NCBI GenBank assembly: GCA_019931185.1
Contig: JAINDK010000050.1
Location: 186,001-250,000 of the forward strand
DNA length: 64,000 bases
Direction: 5' to 3'
Origin: Bryobacter sp. CoA8 C33
GTDB lineage: Bacteria; Acidobacteriota; Terriglobia; Bryobacterales; Bryobacteraceae
Shown here: positions 26,849-36,159 of the stretch, piece after piece
Layout of the letters: each line of letters starts with the position of its first letter
How positions within the stretch are numbered: the first letter of the stretch is position 1
The notes under the pieces: generated by a model
Database searches by the model: none
What the model was told of the DNA's origin: nothing
What the model saw: only the letters and a program-made list of their open reading frames with translations
Made by a program: the position numbers and the translations under genes

Positions 26849-28750
26849 CTAGTTTAACTGTTCGGAGACTTCTTCCCATTCACGCATGAGTTGATCAATG
26901 GATTCGCGCTCGGTCGCGGCGGCGGTGGCGAGCCGCTGGCTTTCCTCGGCGCTGCGATAGTTGCTCAGTTGGGCTTCGAGTTCAGCCACGGTGGCCTCGC
27001 GGCGAGCGATATCGGCTTCGAGCTCGCCCAGGCGCTTTTCAAGCTGTTGCTGCTTCATCGGGTTCATGCGCCGGCAAGCAGCTGTTTTGTCCTCGGCGGC
27101 GGGGGCCTTGACGGCCGCGACGGGAGCGGCGGCCTCCGGTTCCTGTTGCCGGGCTTTGGCCCGCAGAAACTCCTCATAGTTACCGGGGTAGGCGGTGACC
27201 GTGCCGCCCGCGACTTCAAAGACCTTGGTGGCCAGTTGATCAATGAAGTAGCGGTCGTGGCTGACAAAAACGACCGTGCCTTCGTAGCCTTTCAATGCCT
27301 CAAGCAACACTTCCTTGGCGCGCATGTCGAGGTGATTGGTGGGCTCATCGAGCAAAACAAAATTGGAGGGCTGGGTGAGCAGCTTGCACAGGGCGTAGCG
27401 GTTGCGCTCTCCGCCGCTGAGCACGCCGATCTTCTTGAAAACATCGTCCTCGCGGAACAGAAAGCAACCGAGCAGGCCGCGCAACTCTGTCGCCGTGGCC
27501 CGCGGGGCGGCCGCGCAGAGGTCGTCGAGAATTTCCGCTTCCGGGTCAAGCGCCTTGTACTGATCCTGGGCAAAGTAATCAAACTCGACGTTATGGCCGA
27601 GCTTGTATTCGCCTGCGCTCAGACCCTCGAGCCCCGTCAGGAGCTTGATCAGCGTCGACTTCCCCGCCCCGTTGTGGCCCACCAGGGCGATCCGGTCGCC
27701 GCGCTCGATCGTGAGATTGACGTGCTCAAAGACGCGCTTGGACCCGTAACTCTTGGCGACATCACGGAACTCGGCGACGACGCGGCCGCTTGGCTTGGGC
27801 GTGGGAAAGCGGAAGTGGATGATCGGCTCTTCTTCGGGAATCTCGATCACCTCGATCTTGTCGAGTTCCTTCAGCCGGCTCTGCGCCTGCTTGGCCTTGG
27901 TCGCCTTGGCGCGAAAGCGGTCGACGAAGGCCTCAATCTGGGCGACGCGCTCGAGTTGATTGCGCTGAGCGGCCCGCATCTGTTCGAGCCGCTCTTCCTT
28001 TTGCCGCTGGTAGTGGGTGTAGTTGCCACTGAAAACGGTCACCTTCCTGTTCCAGACCTCAACGATCTTGGCGACGGTGACATCGAGAAAATAGCGGTCG
28101 TGCGAGATGAGAATGAAGGCGTTCGGGTAGTCGAGCAGATACTGCTCGAGCCAGTTGCGCGCCTCGAGGTCGAGATGGTTGGTCGGCTCGTCGAGCAGCA
28201 GCGCTTCGGGTTTTTCCAGCAGCAGCTTGGCGAGAGCAATGCGCATCTGCCAGCCACCGGAGAACTCCTCACAAGGCTTGTTCCAATCGTCCTTGGAAAA
28301 TCCGAGGCCGGTCAGGATCGTCCCAACTTGCATCTCGATCGTGTAGCCTTCCTTGGCGCGGAACTCGGCGTCGAGCCGGGAGAAGCGCTCCGCGGCCTGG
28401 GCGTAGGCCTCACCGGCAGGATCGAGTTCGGACATTGAGGCGAGGGCCGCCTCCATATCGCGTTCGATTTGCCTGAGGGGCTCAAAGACACTAATGCATT
28501 CGGCAAAGACACTGCGCCCAGCCATGCGTAGGCCGTCCTGCGGCAAGTAGCCGAGCCGCATACTTTTCATTCTGACGATCTCGCCGCCATCGAGTTGCTC
28601 GAGGCCGGCGAGGATCTTCATGAGGGTGGATTTACCGGTGCCATTGGCGCCGACCAGCCCGATTCGGTCCCGCGGGCCGATCAGCCAGTTGACATCCTCG
28701 AACAGCACTTTGGGCCCGAAGCGTTTGGCCGCTTTGGTCAGTTGGATCAT
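26849..28750 (-). CDS. ABC-F family ATPase (Uup/YheS-like)
   Basis: The 633-residue protein has two ABC domains and no membrane segments. Domain 1 has Walker A GANGTGKST and signature EFSGGWQ; domain 2 has GHNGAGKST and LSGGERNRYAL. Each Walker B is followed by the EPTNHLD of soluble ABC-F proteins. Between them lies the helical linker with coiled-coil character. A C-terminal coiled coil (about 570-633) resembles Uup's DNA-binding arm. ABC-F proteins act on the ribosome, in translation or antibiotic protection, or in transposon excision. The exact subfamily is not certain. Confidence 0.93.
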   Translation of the reverse strand: MIQLTKAAKRFGPKVLFEDVNWLIGPRDRIGLVGANGTGKSTLMKILAGLEQLDGGEIVRMKSMRLGYLPQDGLRMAGRSVFAECISVFEPLRQIERDMEAALASMSELDPAGEAYAQAAERFSRLDAEFRAKEGYTIEMQVGTILTGLGFSKDDWNKPCEEFSGGWQMRIALAKLLLEKPEALLLDEPTNHLDLEARNWLEQYLLDYPNAFILISHDRYFLDVTVAKIVEVWNRKVTVFSGNYTHYQRQKEERLEQMRAAQRNQLERVAQIEAFVDRFRAKATKAKQAQSRLKELDKIEVIEIPEEEPIIHFRFPTPKPSGRVVAEFRDVAKSYGSKRVFEHVNLTIERGDRIALVGHNGAGKSTLIKLLTGLEGLSAGEYKLGHNVEFDYFAQDQYKALDPEAEILDDLCAAAPRATATELRGLLGCFLFREDDVFKKIGVLSGGERNRYALCKLLTQPSNFVLLDEPTNHLDMRAKEVLLEALKGYEGTVVFVSHDRYFIDQLATKVFEVAGGTVTAYPGNYEEFLRAKARQQEPEAAAPVAAVKAPAAEDKTAACRRMNPMKQQQLEKRLGELEADIARREATVAELEAQLSNYRSAEESQRLATAAATERESIDQLMREWEEVSEQLN

Positions 28751-30306
28751 TCGGGACGGCGCAGAACCTCTCCGCCACGGTCTGCCGTCAGCTTGCCGTT
28801 TTCAACGGCGATTTTGCCATTCACCACAACGTACTCAAAGCCGCTCGAGTATTGGTGGGGATCGGCGAAGGTGGCGTTGTCGCGCACCGCTTCGGGATCG
28901 AAGATCACGAGGTCGGCGGCGAAGCCTTCGCGGAGGAGGCCGCGGTTGCGGAAGGCGAAAATCTGGGCCGGCAGCGAGGTCATCTTGCGCACGGCGTCCT
29001 CGAGGGTCAACACCTTGCGCAGACGCACATACTCATTGAAGACCCGGGCATTGGTGCCGTAATTGCGGGGATGGGGCCGGCCCTCGCCGAATTCCCGGAC
29101 GCCGCCGTCGCTGGCGATGGCCGTATTGCGGTAGCGCATGATGCTCTCGACGTCCTGCTCGCTCATGGCCTTGGTGACGACGCTGACCCCGCCCTTCTCC
29201 ATCAGATCGAGGACGGTTTCGACGTCGCTCTCGTGCGAGGGGGCACGGCCCTGCATGCCGGCAATCTCACGCACGTTGCGGCCCTCGTAACGGGGCTCGA
29301 AGCGGCAACTGGCGACAGCCGTGTATTCAAAGTCGTCATAGCCGCGCTTCTTATTGAAGGCCAGCACCTCGTCGAAGATCTTGCGGCGCGTGGCCGGGTC
29401 CCGCAGCCTTTCGACCAGCTTCTGATGGCCGCCGGCCAGGGCCCAGGTGGGCAGCGTCGTGCCAAGCCCGGTCGAATAGGCGATGTAGGGGTACTGGTCG
29501 ACGGTGACATCGACACCCTGAGCGCGATAGTCCTCGATGAGATCGATCATCTTCCGGGTATTGCCCCAGTAGGCCTTTGTGTCCTGCTTCAGATGGGAGA
29601 TCTGGACGCGCGTGCCCGCCAGACGGCCGACTTCAGCGGCCTCGCGCATGGCGTCGAGCACGCCTTCGCCCTCATCGCGCATGTGCGTCGTGTAGATGCC
29701 GTTGTAGCGGGCGGCCACCTTGGCCAACTCGACGAGCTCTTCGAGCGGAGAGTAGGTACCGGGCACATATTCGAGGCCGGTCGAGAAGCCGACGGCGCCG
29801 GCCTTCATCCCGCGGTCGACCATCGCCTTCATGCGCTCAATTTCCTGCGGGGTCGCCTTGCGATCCTCCGAGCCCATCACCTCGATGCGGATGGCGTTGT
29901 GCCCAATCAGAGTCGCGACGTTGATGCCAATGCGTAGCTCTTCGAGCTTGGCGAAGAACTCCTTGAGGTCCAACTCCGAGGCACCACAGTTGCCCGTCAC
30001 GATGGTTGTCACGCCATCGCGGAGAAAGTTCTCAGCCTGCGGGAAACGGACGATGCCGGATTCAGAATGGGTGTGCACATCGATGAAGCCGGGAGTGACA
30101 ATGCGGCCGGCCGCGTCGATGGTGCGTTGGGCAGTCTTGCCGTTCAGCGCGCCGATGCGAGAGATGCGGTTGCCGTTAATGCCGATGTCAGCGCGAAACC
30201 AGGGGTTGCCACTGCCGTCGACGACGCGGGCGTTGCGAATGAGGATGTCGAAGTCGGCGGCGCTGCCGGCAAGGGCCACCAGAGCAATCGCAAGAAATGG
30301 CTTCAT
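28747..30306 (-). CDS. N-acyl-D-amino-acid deacylase, exported
   Basis: This 519-residue amidohydrolase starts with a short signal peptide (MKPFLAIALVALAGSA). Zinc ligands follow the D-aminoacylase pattern: DVHTHSE, the bridging Cys in TGNCGAS, histidines in TTHMRDEGEG and QISHLKQ, and Asp in IASDGGV. It releases D-amino acids from N-acyl-D-amino acids, for example from modified peptides outside the cytoplasm. Length is typical. It overlaps the ABC-F start by 4 bases and lies 6 bases from accD. Confidence 0.92.
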   Translation of the reverse strand: MKPFLAIALVALAGSAADFDILIRNARVVDGSGNPWFRADIGINGNRISRIGALNGKTAQRTIDAAGRIVTPGFIDVHTHSESGIVRFPQAENFLRDGVTTIVTGNCGASELDLKEFFAKLEELRIGINVATLIGHNAIRIEVMGSEDRKATPQEIERMKAMVDRGMKAGAVGFSTGLEYVPGTYSPLEELVELAKVAARYNGIYTTHMRDEGEGVLDAMREAAEVGRLAGTRVQISHLKQDTKAYWGNTRKMIDLIEDYRAQGVDVTVDQYPYIAYSTGLGTTLPTWALAGGHQKLVERLRDPATRRKIFDEVLAFNKKRGYDDFEYTAVASCRFEPRYEGRNVREIAGMQGRAPSHESDVETVLDLMEKGGVSVVTKAMSEQDVESIMRYRNTAIASDGGVREFGEGRPHPRNYGTNARVFNEYVRLRKVLTLEDAVRKMTSLPAQIFAFRNRGLLREGFAADLVIFDPEAVRDNATFADPHQYSSGFEYVVVNGKIAVENGKLTADRGGEVLRRPE

Positions 30307-30312
30307 GTCGCC

Positions 30313-31158
30313 TCAGTTTACGAAAAAGTCGAAGCTGCGGGAAAGAAAATCGCGCATCTCGTGGCGGGGGACGACGGCATCGAGAAAACCATGATCCAGC
30401 AGGAACTCACTGCGCTGAAAGCCTTCGGGTAACTTTTGGCGGATCGTCTGTTCGATGACGCGGGGGCCGGCAAAGCCGATCAGGGCACCGGGTTCGGCGA
30501 TGTTCAGATCACCGAGCATGGCGAAGGAGGCGGTAACGCCGCCGGTGGTGGGGTCGGTGAGGACGCTGATGTAGGGCACGCCTGCTTCATCGAGTTTCAT
30601 CAAGGCAGCCGAGATGCGGGCCATCTGCATGAGGCTGACGGCGCCCTCCTGCATGCGGGCGCCACCGGTGGCGCTGACGATGACGAGCGGTTGGCGGTGT
30701 TCGAGACTACGCTCGATGGCGCGCGTGATTTTCTCACCCATGACGGCACCCATGCTGCCGCCGATGAACTTGAGCTCCATCGAGCAGGCGTTGACGGTGT
30801 GCCGCCCGATCTGGCCTTGGGCGCTGAGGATGGCATCTTTCATGCCAAGACCGGCCTGCATGGCGGAGAGCCGGGCTTTGTAGGGCTTCGAGTCGGAAAA
30901 GCCCATCGGGTCCGTCGAGACAAGGCCGGCGTCGAACTCGGTCCACTTGCCGTCGAAGAGCAGGTCGAGCCGTTCACGGGCATCGATGCGGAAGTGGTAA
31001 TTGCACTTGGGGCAGACGCGGCGGTTATTCTCAAGATCCTGCCGAAAGATGATTTGCTTGCACCCGTCGCACTTGACCCAAAGACCTTCCGTGCGGACGG
31101 TACGGTCGGCATCACTCGGCGTCTCGACGCCAGGCTTGTCTCGCTTGAACCAGGACAT
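30313..31158 (-). CDS. accD: Acetyl-CoA carboxylase carboxyltransferase subunit beta
   Basis: This 281-residue protein has an N-terminal zinc ribbon (CDGC...CPKC, about residues 33-55) and a crotonase-like carboxyltransferase fold with the GGSMGAVMGEKI and SATGGARMQEG motifs. It transfers carboxyl from biotin to acetyl-CoA, in complex with AccA, in the first step of fatty acid synthesis. The other subunits are not in the window. Upstream, 11 bases separate it from rlmH. Confidence 0.96.
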   Translation of the reverse strand: MSWFKRDKPGVETPSDADRTVRTEGLWVKCDGCKQIIFRQDLENNRRVCPKCNYHFRIDARERLDLLFDGKWTEFDAGLVSTDPMGFSDSKPYKARLSAMQAGLGMKDAILSAQGQIGRHTVNACSMELKFIGGSMGAVMGEKITRAIERSLEHRQPLVIVSATGGARMQEGAVSLMQMARISAALMKLDEAGVPYISVLTDPTTGGVTASFAMLGDLNIAEPGALIGFAGPRVIEQTIRQKLPEGFQRSEFLLDHGFLDAVVPRHEMRDFLSRSFDFFVN

Positions 31159-31169
31159 GAACTTTCAGT

Positions 31170-31589
31170 TTAGCGGGGATAGGGATGTCCGCGCAGAGTG
31201 GCGAAGGCACGGTAGATCTGTTCGGCCAGCATGGCGCGGGCCAATTCATGGGGGAAGGTCATCGGGGAGAGCGAGAGCAGCAGATCGGCGCGGGGCCGCC
31301 ACTCGGGCGGGAGTCCGTCATGGCCGCCGAGCAGAAAGACGACATCGACGGATAGCTGCTCCTGCTCGGTGAGGAAGCGGATGAAGCGGGTTGAATCCCA
31401 AGCCTTACCGGCGGGATCGAGAAAGACTTTGCACGCGGCGGCGTGACGGGCAAAAAGGTCGTAGCGGCGCGGATCGATTTCGCGCATGGAGACCGTAGCC
31501 CAGCGGCTGGTCCGTTTGAGGAATTCGGCGGCGATGGCGTTGGAGTGTTCATCCCGCGCCTTGCCGATGAAAAACAGGTCGAGCCGCAT
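31170..31589 (-). CDS. rlmH: 23S rRNA (pseudouridine1915-N3)-methyltransferase
   Basis: This 139-residue SPOUT methyltransferase carries the SAM-binding knot loops FLLGGHDGLP and LLSLSPMTFPHELAR and the C-terminal EQIYRAF. RlmH methylates pseudouridine 1915 in helix 69 of 23S rRNA on the assembled 70S ribosome. The C-terminus YPR resembles the usual Y-H-R. Length (about 150) is normal. It is the first gene of the minus-strand block and diverges from the FHA-phosphatase gene 26 bases away. Confidence 0.93.
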   Translation of the reverse strand: MRLDLFFIGKARDEHSNAIAAEFLKRTSRWATVSMREIDPRRYDLFARHAAACKVFLDPAGKAWDSTRFIRFLTEQEQLSVDVVFLLGGHDGLPPEWRPRADLLLSLSPMTFPHELARAMLAEQIYRAFATLRGHPYPR

Positions 31590-31615
31590 TGCCGTTACTA
31601 TTATGATTCGCGCCT

Positions 31616-33241
31616 ATGTCAATAGAACTCAGTATCCGCCTGCAAGACGGCAGCACGCGTACGATTCCACTGCGGGAAGCGAGCGTGGGCCTGGGGCGGG
31701 CGACATCCAACCAGCTTTGCTATCCGGAGGATTTTGGCCTTTCGCGGCAGCATCTGGTGTTTGAGAAAGCCGATGGAACATGGGCCGTGCGCGACCTGGG
31801 CAGCAAGAACGGCACGCTGGTGAACGGCTTTCGCATCGCGCAGCCGGCGGCGCTCAATGATGGCGACGTGATCCAGGCCGGGCATCTGCTGATCACCTAT
31901 GGTTCGCAAGCGGCGGCGGATCCGTTAAGCCAGACGGTCATCTTCGTCGAGAACGCGGATGTCGAAGCCGCGCCGAGTAACACGGTGGTGGCCAGCCTCG
32001 ACCAGGTGAGCCCAGCGCAATCGGTCAGCAACGACCGGCACGCGGCGGCGCTGGTCAAAGCGGGCCGGGAGTTGGCCGGGCACCGGCCGCCGCAGGAATT
32101 GTTTCAGTTGATCCTCGATCTATCGGTCGAGGCGGTGGGGGGCTCGAGAGCTGTACTGATGACGCTTGAGGGCGATGAGTTGGTGATGCGCGCCAATCGA
32201 GGTGAGGGGTTCCGCATCTCAAAGACGGTCCGGGATCAGGTGCTGCGCGATAAGAATTCACTTCTGGTGCGCGATACGTCCATGGACGAGATGTTCAAGC
32301 TGCAGGCGAGCATCGTGCTGCAGCGGGTGCGTAGCTTCATGGCGGTGCCGCTGCAGACGAACGAGAAGGTGATCGGCTTGCTCTACCTCGACATGCCGGA
32401 CATCACGCGAGAGTTTTCAAAGGAAGATCTGAACCTGCTTACGGTGATGGCAAACGTGGCGGCAATTCGGATTGAACACGCGCGGCTGAATGAAGTGGAG
32501 CAGGCCGAGCGCATGATGGCCAAAGAGCTGAGCCAGGCTGGTGAGATCCAGCGGCGGTTGCTGCCGGCGGCCGCCCCGCAAGTGACGGGCATGGATTTGG
32601 CCGGCTACAACCTGCCCTGCCGCACGGTGGGTGGGGACTACTACGATTTCTTCCGGCTGCCGGACGGCAAGCTGTTGCTGGTGGTGGGCGATGTCGCCGG
32701 CAAGGGCATGCCGGCGGCGATGCTGATGTCGAGCCTGCAGGCGCGGCTGCAAATTCTGGTGGAGACCGATGACAACCCCGCCGCGATCGTCTCGCGGTTG
32801 AATCGAAGCATCTCGGGCAACTGCCCGGACAACCGCTTCATCACGTTTTTCCTGGCGGTCATTGATCCGGCGACGGGCGAGCTGCGCTACTGCAACGCGG
32901 GACACAATCCGCCCCTGATCGTGAAAAGCGGTGGCCTGATGGAGAAGCTGGAAGGAGGCGGAATGATACTTGGCATTCTGCCGGCGGCGCAGTACAACGA
33001 GCATCGAGCGCGCCTCGAGAGCGGCGACACACTGGTGCTTTATAGCGATGGGGTCAGCGAGGCGATGCCTGGCGGCAGCGACGAGGAATTCGGCGAGTTG
33101 CGCATCTCGATGGCGATTCTGAACCGCGCCAGCCAATCCGCCGCCAGCCTGATCCAGGGCGTGATCGAGGACCTGCAAAGCTGGTGCAGCGGTGCGCCCT
33201 ATGCCGATGACGTGACACTATTGATCGCGAAAAAGTTATAA
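31616..33241 (+). CDS. FHA-GAF-PP2C (SpoIIE-type) serine phosphatase
   Basis: This 541-residue cytoplasmic protein has three parts. An FHA domain (about 20-95: GLGRATSNQLCYPED, SRQHLVFE, LGSKNGTLVNG) binds phosphothreonine peptides. A GAF domain follows (about 150-300). A SpoIIE/RsbU-type PP2C domain (about 335-541: DYYDFFRLPDGKLLLVVGDVAGKGMPAA, NAGHNPP, LYSDGVSEA) has the metal-binding aspartates. Such phosphatases dephosphorylate STAS-domain anti-anti-sigma factors and so counteract kinases like the one at 1.2 kb. FHA input suggests control by a Ser/Thr kinase, none of which is in the window. Confidence 0.92.
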   Translation: MSIELSIRLQDGSTRTIPLREASVGLGRATSNQLCYPEDFGLSRQHLVFEKADGTWAVRDLGSKNGTLVNGFRIAQPAALNDGDVIQAGHLLITYGSQAAADPLSQTVIFVENADVEAAPSNTVVASLDQVSPAQSVSNDRHAAALVKAGRELAGHRPPQELFQLILDLSVEAVGGSRAVLMTLEGDELVMRANRGEGFRISKTVRDQVLRDKNSLLVRDTSMDEMFKLQASIVLQRVRSFMAVPLQTNEKVIGLLYLDMPDITREFSKEDLNLLTVMANVAAIRIEHARLNEVEQAERMMAKELSQAGEIQRRLLPAAAPQVTGMDLAGYNLPCRTVGGDYYDFFRLPDGKLLLVVGDVAGKGMPAAMLMSSLQARLQILVETDDNPAAIVSRLNRSISGNCPDNRFITFFLAVIDPATGELRYCNAGHNPPLIVKSGGLMEKLEGGGMILGILPAAQYNEHRARLESGDTLVLYSDGVSEAMPGGSDEEFGELRISMAILNRASQSAASLIQGVIEDLQSWCSGAPYADDVTLLIAKKL

Positions 33242-33263
33242 AATCAGCCTGGGGATATTTGTT

Positions 33264-34010
33264 ATGTACTCATATGGGGTGAGCGTGTTCTTTCCCGCTT
33301 ACAACGACGCACCGGCCTTGCCGGAGCTGGTCGGGAAAGCGTTTTCGGTACTCGAGGCCAATGTGGAAGACTTCGAGGTGATCGTGGTCAATGACGGCAG
33401 CCATGACAACACGGGAGAGGTACTGTGCGAGTTGGCCAGCCGTCACGGCAGCCGGATGCGCATCGTCACTCATGAGCTAAACCGCGGCTACGGCGGAGCG
33501 CTGCGGAGCGGCTTCGCGGCGGCGACCAAGGAATTCGTCTTCTATACGGACGGCGACGGGCAATATGACGTCGCCGAGTTGCCGAAGCTGTTGAAGCGAA
33601 TGCAGCCGGGCGTCAGCTTCGTCAATGGCTACAAGCTGGAGCGCAACGACCCTTGGCACCGGATCTGGATCGGCAAGACCTACAACCAGTTTGCGCGGCT
33701 GCTGTTCAACGTGAGCTTGCGGGATATCGATTGTGACTTCCGGCTGATCCGTCGCAGCCTGCTCGAGGAGATACAACTGGTGTCGACCTCGGGGACGATT
33801 TGTGTCGAGCTGGTGCGCAAGCTGGAGCTATGCGGGATGGATGTCGAGGAGGTGGGAGTGCATCACTATCCACGGCTTCACGGTCGCAGCCAGTTTTTCC
33901 GCGTGAAGAGCCTGCTCAGCACGCTATATCAGTTGGTGCGGCTCTGGGTTTGGCTGCTGGTGCTTCCGAAGCTGGGATTTAGGCGCGCCCATGCGCAATC
34001 GCATAGCTGA
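33264..34010 (+). CDS. Family 2 glycosyltransferase (DPM1-like)
   Basis: This 248-residue protein has a GT-A family 2 domain: FFPAYNDAPALPELV at the start, VNDGSHDNTGEVL, and the YTDGDGQYDVAEL acidic motif. A C-terminal hydrophobic segment (about 218-236) could be one membrane helix. Family members transfer a sugar from a nucleotide sugar to polyprenyl phosphate. It shares a direction with the phosphatase (22-base gap) and with the methyltransferase 190 bases on. The 190 bases after it hold no clear gene. Confidence 0.9.
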   Translation: MYSYGVSVFFPAYNDAPALPELVGKAFSVLEANVEDFEVIVVNDGSHDNTGEVLCELASRHGSRMRIVTHELNRGYGGALRSGFAAATKEFVFYTDGDGQYDVAELPKLLKRMQPGVSFVNGYKLERNDPWHRIWIGKTYNQFARLLFNVSLRDIDCDFRLIRRSLLEEIQLVSTSGTICVELVRKLELCGMDVEEVGVHHYPRLHGRSQFFRVKSLLSTLYQLVRLWVWLLVLPKLGFRRAHAQSHS

Positions 34011-34199
34011 ATGGCAGCCATCGCTCGCGAAAATGGCCTCATCCCGGCGGAGGAATCTTGATGCGACGGCGGCGCAAACACCCTGCGCGGCCGCTGTAGC
34101 CCGCGAGCGACGCACAGCAAGCGCGCCGCGCCGACGGGGTGAGCGATTGTATTCTTGGTCCACTCCAAATCCTGTTCGGAGCAATGGAATGCAAGCGAA

Positions 34200-34946
34200 A
34201 TGAATCCTGCTGAGTTCACCAACATTGCCACCGCCGAGGACCGGATGTGGTGGTTCGCTGGGATGAGAAAAATCCTCCAGGCCTGGATTGGCCGGATGCC
34301 GGAACAACCGTCCGGCCGGGTACTGGAAGCCGGCTGTGGAACGGGATACATGTCACGCTGGTTAGCCGAATACTATGGCTGGCGGATGTTTCCGCTCGAT
34401 TTGGATTTTTCAGGCCTCGCCTACGCCCGCCGCGAAGGGACGCCGAGACTCAACCAGGCGGACCTGACAAGTTTGCCCTACCGGGATGGCGTCTTTGATG
34501 CGGTGGTAAGCCTCGACGTACTGGTTCACCTTCCTGAGGGACAGGAGACCCAGGGGCTGGCGGAGTTCTTGCGCGTCTTGAAGCCTGGAGGGATTTTGCT
34601 TTTGCGCGTTTCAGCACTGCGCATCTTGCGCAGTCGGCATTCCGAGTTCGCGCATGAACAGCAACGCTTTACAAGAAGCAGGCTAAAAAGGGCGGTTCGG
34701 CAAGCTGGTTTTCAACTGATTGATGCGAGCTATGCAAACTCGCTGTTGCTGCCCGTGGCGGTCTTGAAATTTCGCATCTGGGAGCCGCTGACGAGACAAG
34801 CGCCAGCCAGCGGAGTCGTAGTCCCTTCGGCCCTTCTCAACTGGGCATTGCGGCAACCGCTCGAGTGGGAGGCCCGATGGCTCGAAGCGGGCGGGCGCCT
34901 CCCCTTGGGTCAGAGCGTCTTACTGCTTGCGCAGAAAGTCCGCTAA
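34200..34946 (+). CDS. Class I SAM-dependent methyltransferase
   Basis: The protein has 248 residues from ATG 34200. Motif I is EAGCGTGYMSRWL, the acidic end of strand 2 is LDLDFSGL, and motif II/III are VFDAVVSLDVLVHLP and LRVLKPGGILLLRV. The N-terminal TAEDRMWWFAGMR resembles methyltransferases near glycosyltransferases in polysaccharide or lipid loci. The substrate is unknown. It may share a role with the glycosyltransferase just upstream. Confidence 0.88.
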   Translation: MNPAEFTNIATAEDRMWWFAGMRKILQAWIGRMPEQPSGRVLEAGCGTGYMSRWLAEYYGWRMFPLDLDFSGLAYARREGTPRLNQADLTSLPYRDGVFDAVVSLDVLVHLPEGQETQGLAEFLRVLKPGGILLLRVSALRILRSRHSEFAHEQQRFTRSRLKRAVRQAGFQLIDASYANSLLLPVAVLKFRIWEPLTRQAPASGVVVPSALLNWALRQPLEWEARWLEAGGRLPLGQSVLLLAQKVR

Positions 34947-34959
34947 GGCGAATAACCGA

Positions 34960-34987
34960 TATTCGGCTTGGTATTTCTTGCCGAATA
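34960..34987. promoter_or_regulatory. Inverted repeat upstream of the Tad genes
   Basis: A perfect 8-bp inverted repeat, TATTCGGC (34960-34967) and GCCGAATA (34980-34987), is separated by 12 bases. It lies between the methyltransferase stop and the cpaB start at 35008. It could be an operator for the Tad operon or a weak hairpin; no T-run follows, so a terminator is unlikely. Confidence 0.4.
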
Positions 34988-35007
34988 GTAGGTAAGCGTC
35001 TTGAATC

Positions 35008-36156
35008 ATGAAAAAAAATATCATTCCCCTCGTAATCATTGCACTCGTCGTAGCTGTGCTATCGACTGGTGTTTTTTACGGACTGATAGCCGGCCGCATG
35101 GACGGGAGCCCAAGCGCTTCCACAAGAGTGGGTGTGGTGGCCAATCGTGGGCTTGACGCCGGGCGCGCTCTCCAGGCGGAAGATCTCCGGCTGACACAAA
35201 TTCCTGATCCAGGGGCACCTTTTCTCGGGCGTCTTGAGGATGCGGTGGGGCGAAGGGTGAAGCAGAAAATCGAGGCGGGCAAGCCGATTCTCGAAGCTAA
35301 CCTCGGTCCGGCTGAAGAAAGGATTTCCGGCGGCGGGATTCCAGAGGGCATGCGAGCAATCACGATTCACATCTCGGATTCGACGGGTGTCATGCGACTG
35401 CTCAAAGGGGGGGATCGTATCGACGTGCAATCCATACTTCCGCGTCAACGCCAGGGAGAAAACGACATTGAAGTGCGAACGATTCTGCAAAATGCGGTTG
35501 TTTATCAGGTTGTTGCTGAAACTCCGAACAACAACGCGAGCCGGCAAGCTCTAACGATCCTCAGTTCACCTCAGGACGCTGAGCGGCTGGCAGCGGCCGA
35601 CACAGGAGCGCGTTTACGAGTGATCTTGCGCAATCAGAAAGATCATCAAATCGTTTCTCTTCCGAGCGCGAATCTGCTCAATCTTTCAGCGGCGCGACCT
35701 TTGGTACAAAGCAATTTTCATCCCGGAGCGATTGTAAAGCCCGCTGAACTGGAGGTCAGCGTTTGGGAAGTGGAATATGCGGCCCTTGACGGGATTCTCT
35801 CCACGGATTCGCTGCAAGTAAGCAGAAGCGGATTGAAGTTTGAGGAATTGCAAAAGGCCAAGAGAGCGCATTTGCTGACCAGTTCCAGATTGGTCGCCGG
35901 ACGTTCCGGGGAGTTCAGTTGGAAAGCAGGTGAATCGGCGTTAATGAAAGTACGCATCGAGCCGCTTGGAGCAAGCCAGGGCGAACTTCGGATTAAAGTG
36001 CAACCGGAATCCACTTTCTCCGGTGCTACCCGTCGAGTTGAGAGCACGATACAGATTGGATTGCAGCAATCAGCGCTGGTGAGTGGTTGGGCAACGCCTG
36101 CCAAGACCGAGGGACGCACTGTGCTGGTTTCGATCGCTCCAGTAGGAAGGAAGTGA
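35008..36156 (+). CDS. cpaB: Flp pilus assembly protein CpaB/RcpC with extended C-terminus
   Basis: The 382-residue protein has an N-terminal membrane helix (about 5-28), an SAF domain (about 38-105: VVANRGLDAGRALQAEDL, VGRRVKQKIEAGKPIL) and the RcpC domain (about 115-205: GMRAITIHISDSTGVMRLLKGGDRIDV). CpaB helps the Tad pilus secretin and subunits assemble in the periplasm. The last 170 or so residues are an extra domain I do not recognise, longer than usual CpaB (about 250-300). tadB follows after 3 bases. Confidence 0.9.
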   Translation: MKKNIIPLVIIALVVAVLSTGVFYGLIAGRMDGSPSASTRVGVVANRGLDAGRALQAEDLRLTQIPDPGAPFLGRLEDAVGRRVKQKIEAGKPILEANLGPAEERISGGGIPEGMRAITIHISDSTGVMRLLKGGDRIDVQSILPRQRQGENDIEVRTILQNAVVYQVVAETPNNNASRQALTILSSPQDAERLAAADTGARLRVILRNQKDHQIVSLPSANLLNLSAARPLVQSNFHPGAIVKPAELEVSVWEVEYAALDGILSTDSLQVSRSGLKFEELQKAKRAHLLTSSRLVAGRSGEFSWKAGESALMKVRIEPLGASQGELRIKVQPESTFSGATRRVESTIQIGLQQSALVSGWATPAKTEGRTVLVSIAPVGRK

Positions 36157-36159
36157 TTC

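Noticed and set aside
26891-28438. 515-codon open frame on the plus strand
   Set aside because: It is antisense to the ABC-F ATPase gene, which has two full sets of ABC motifs.
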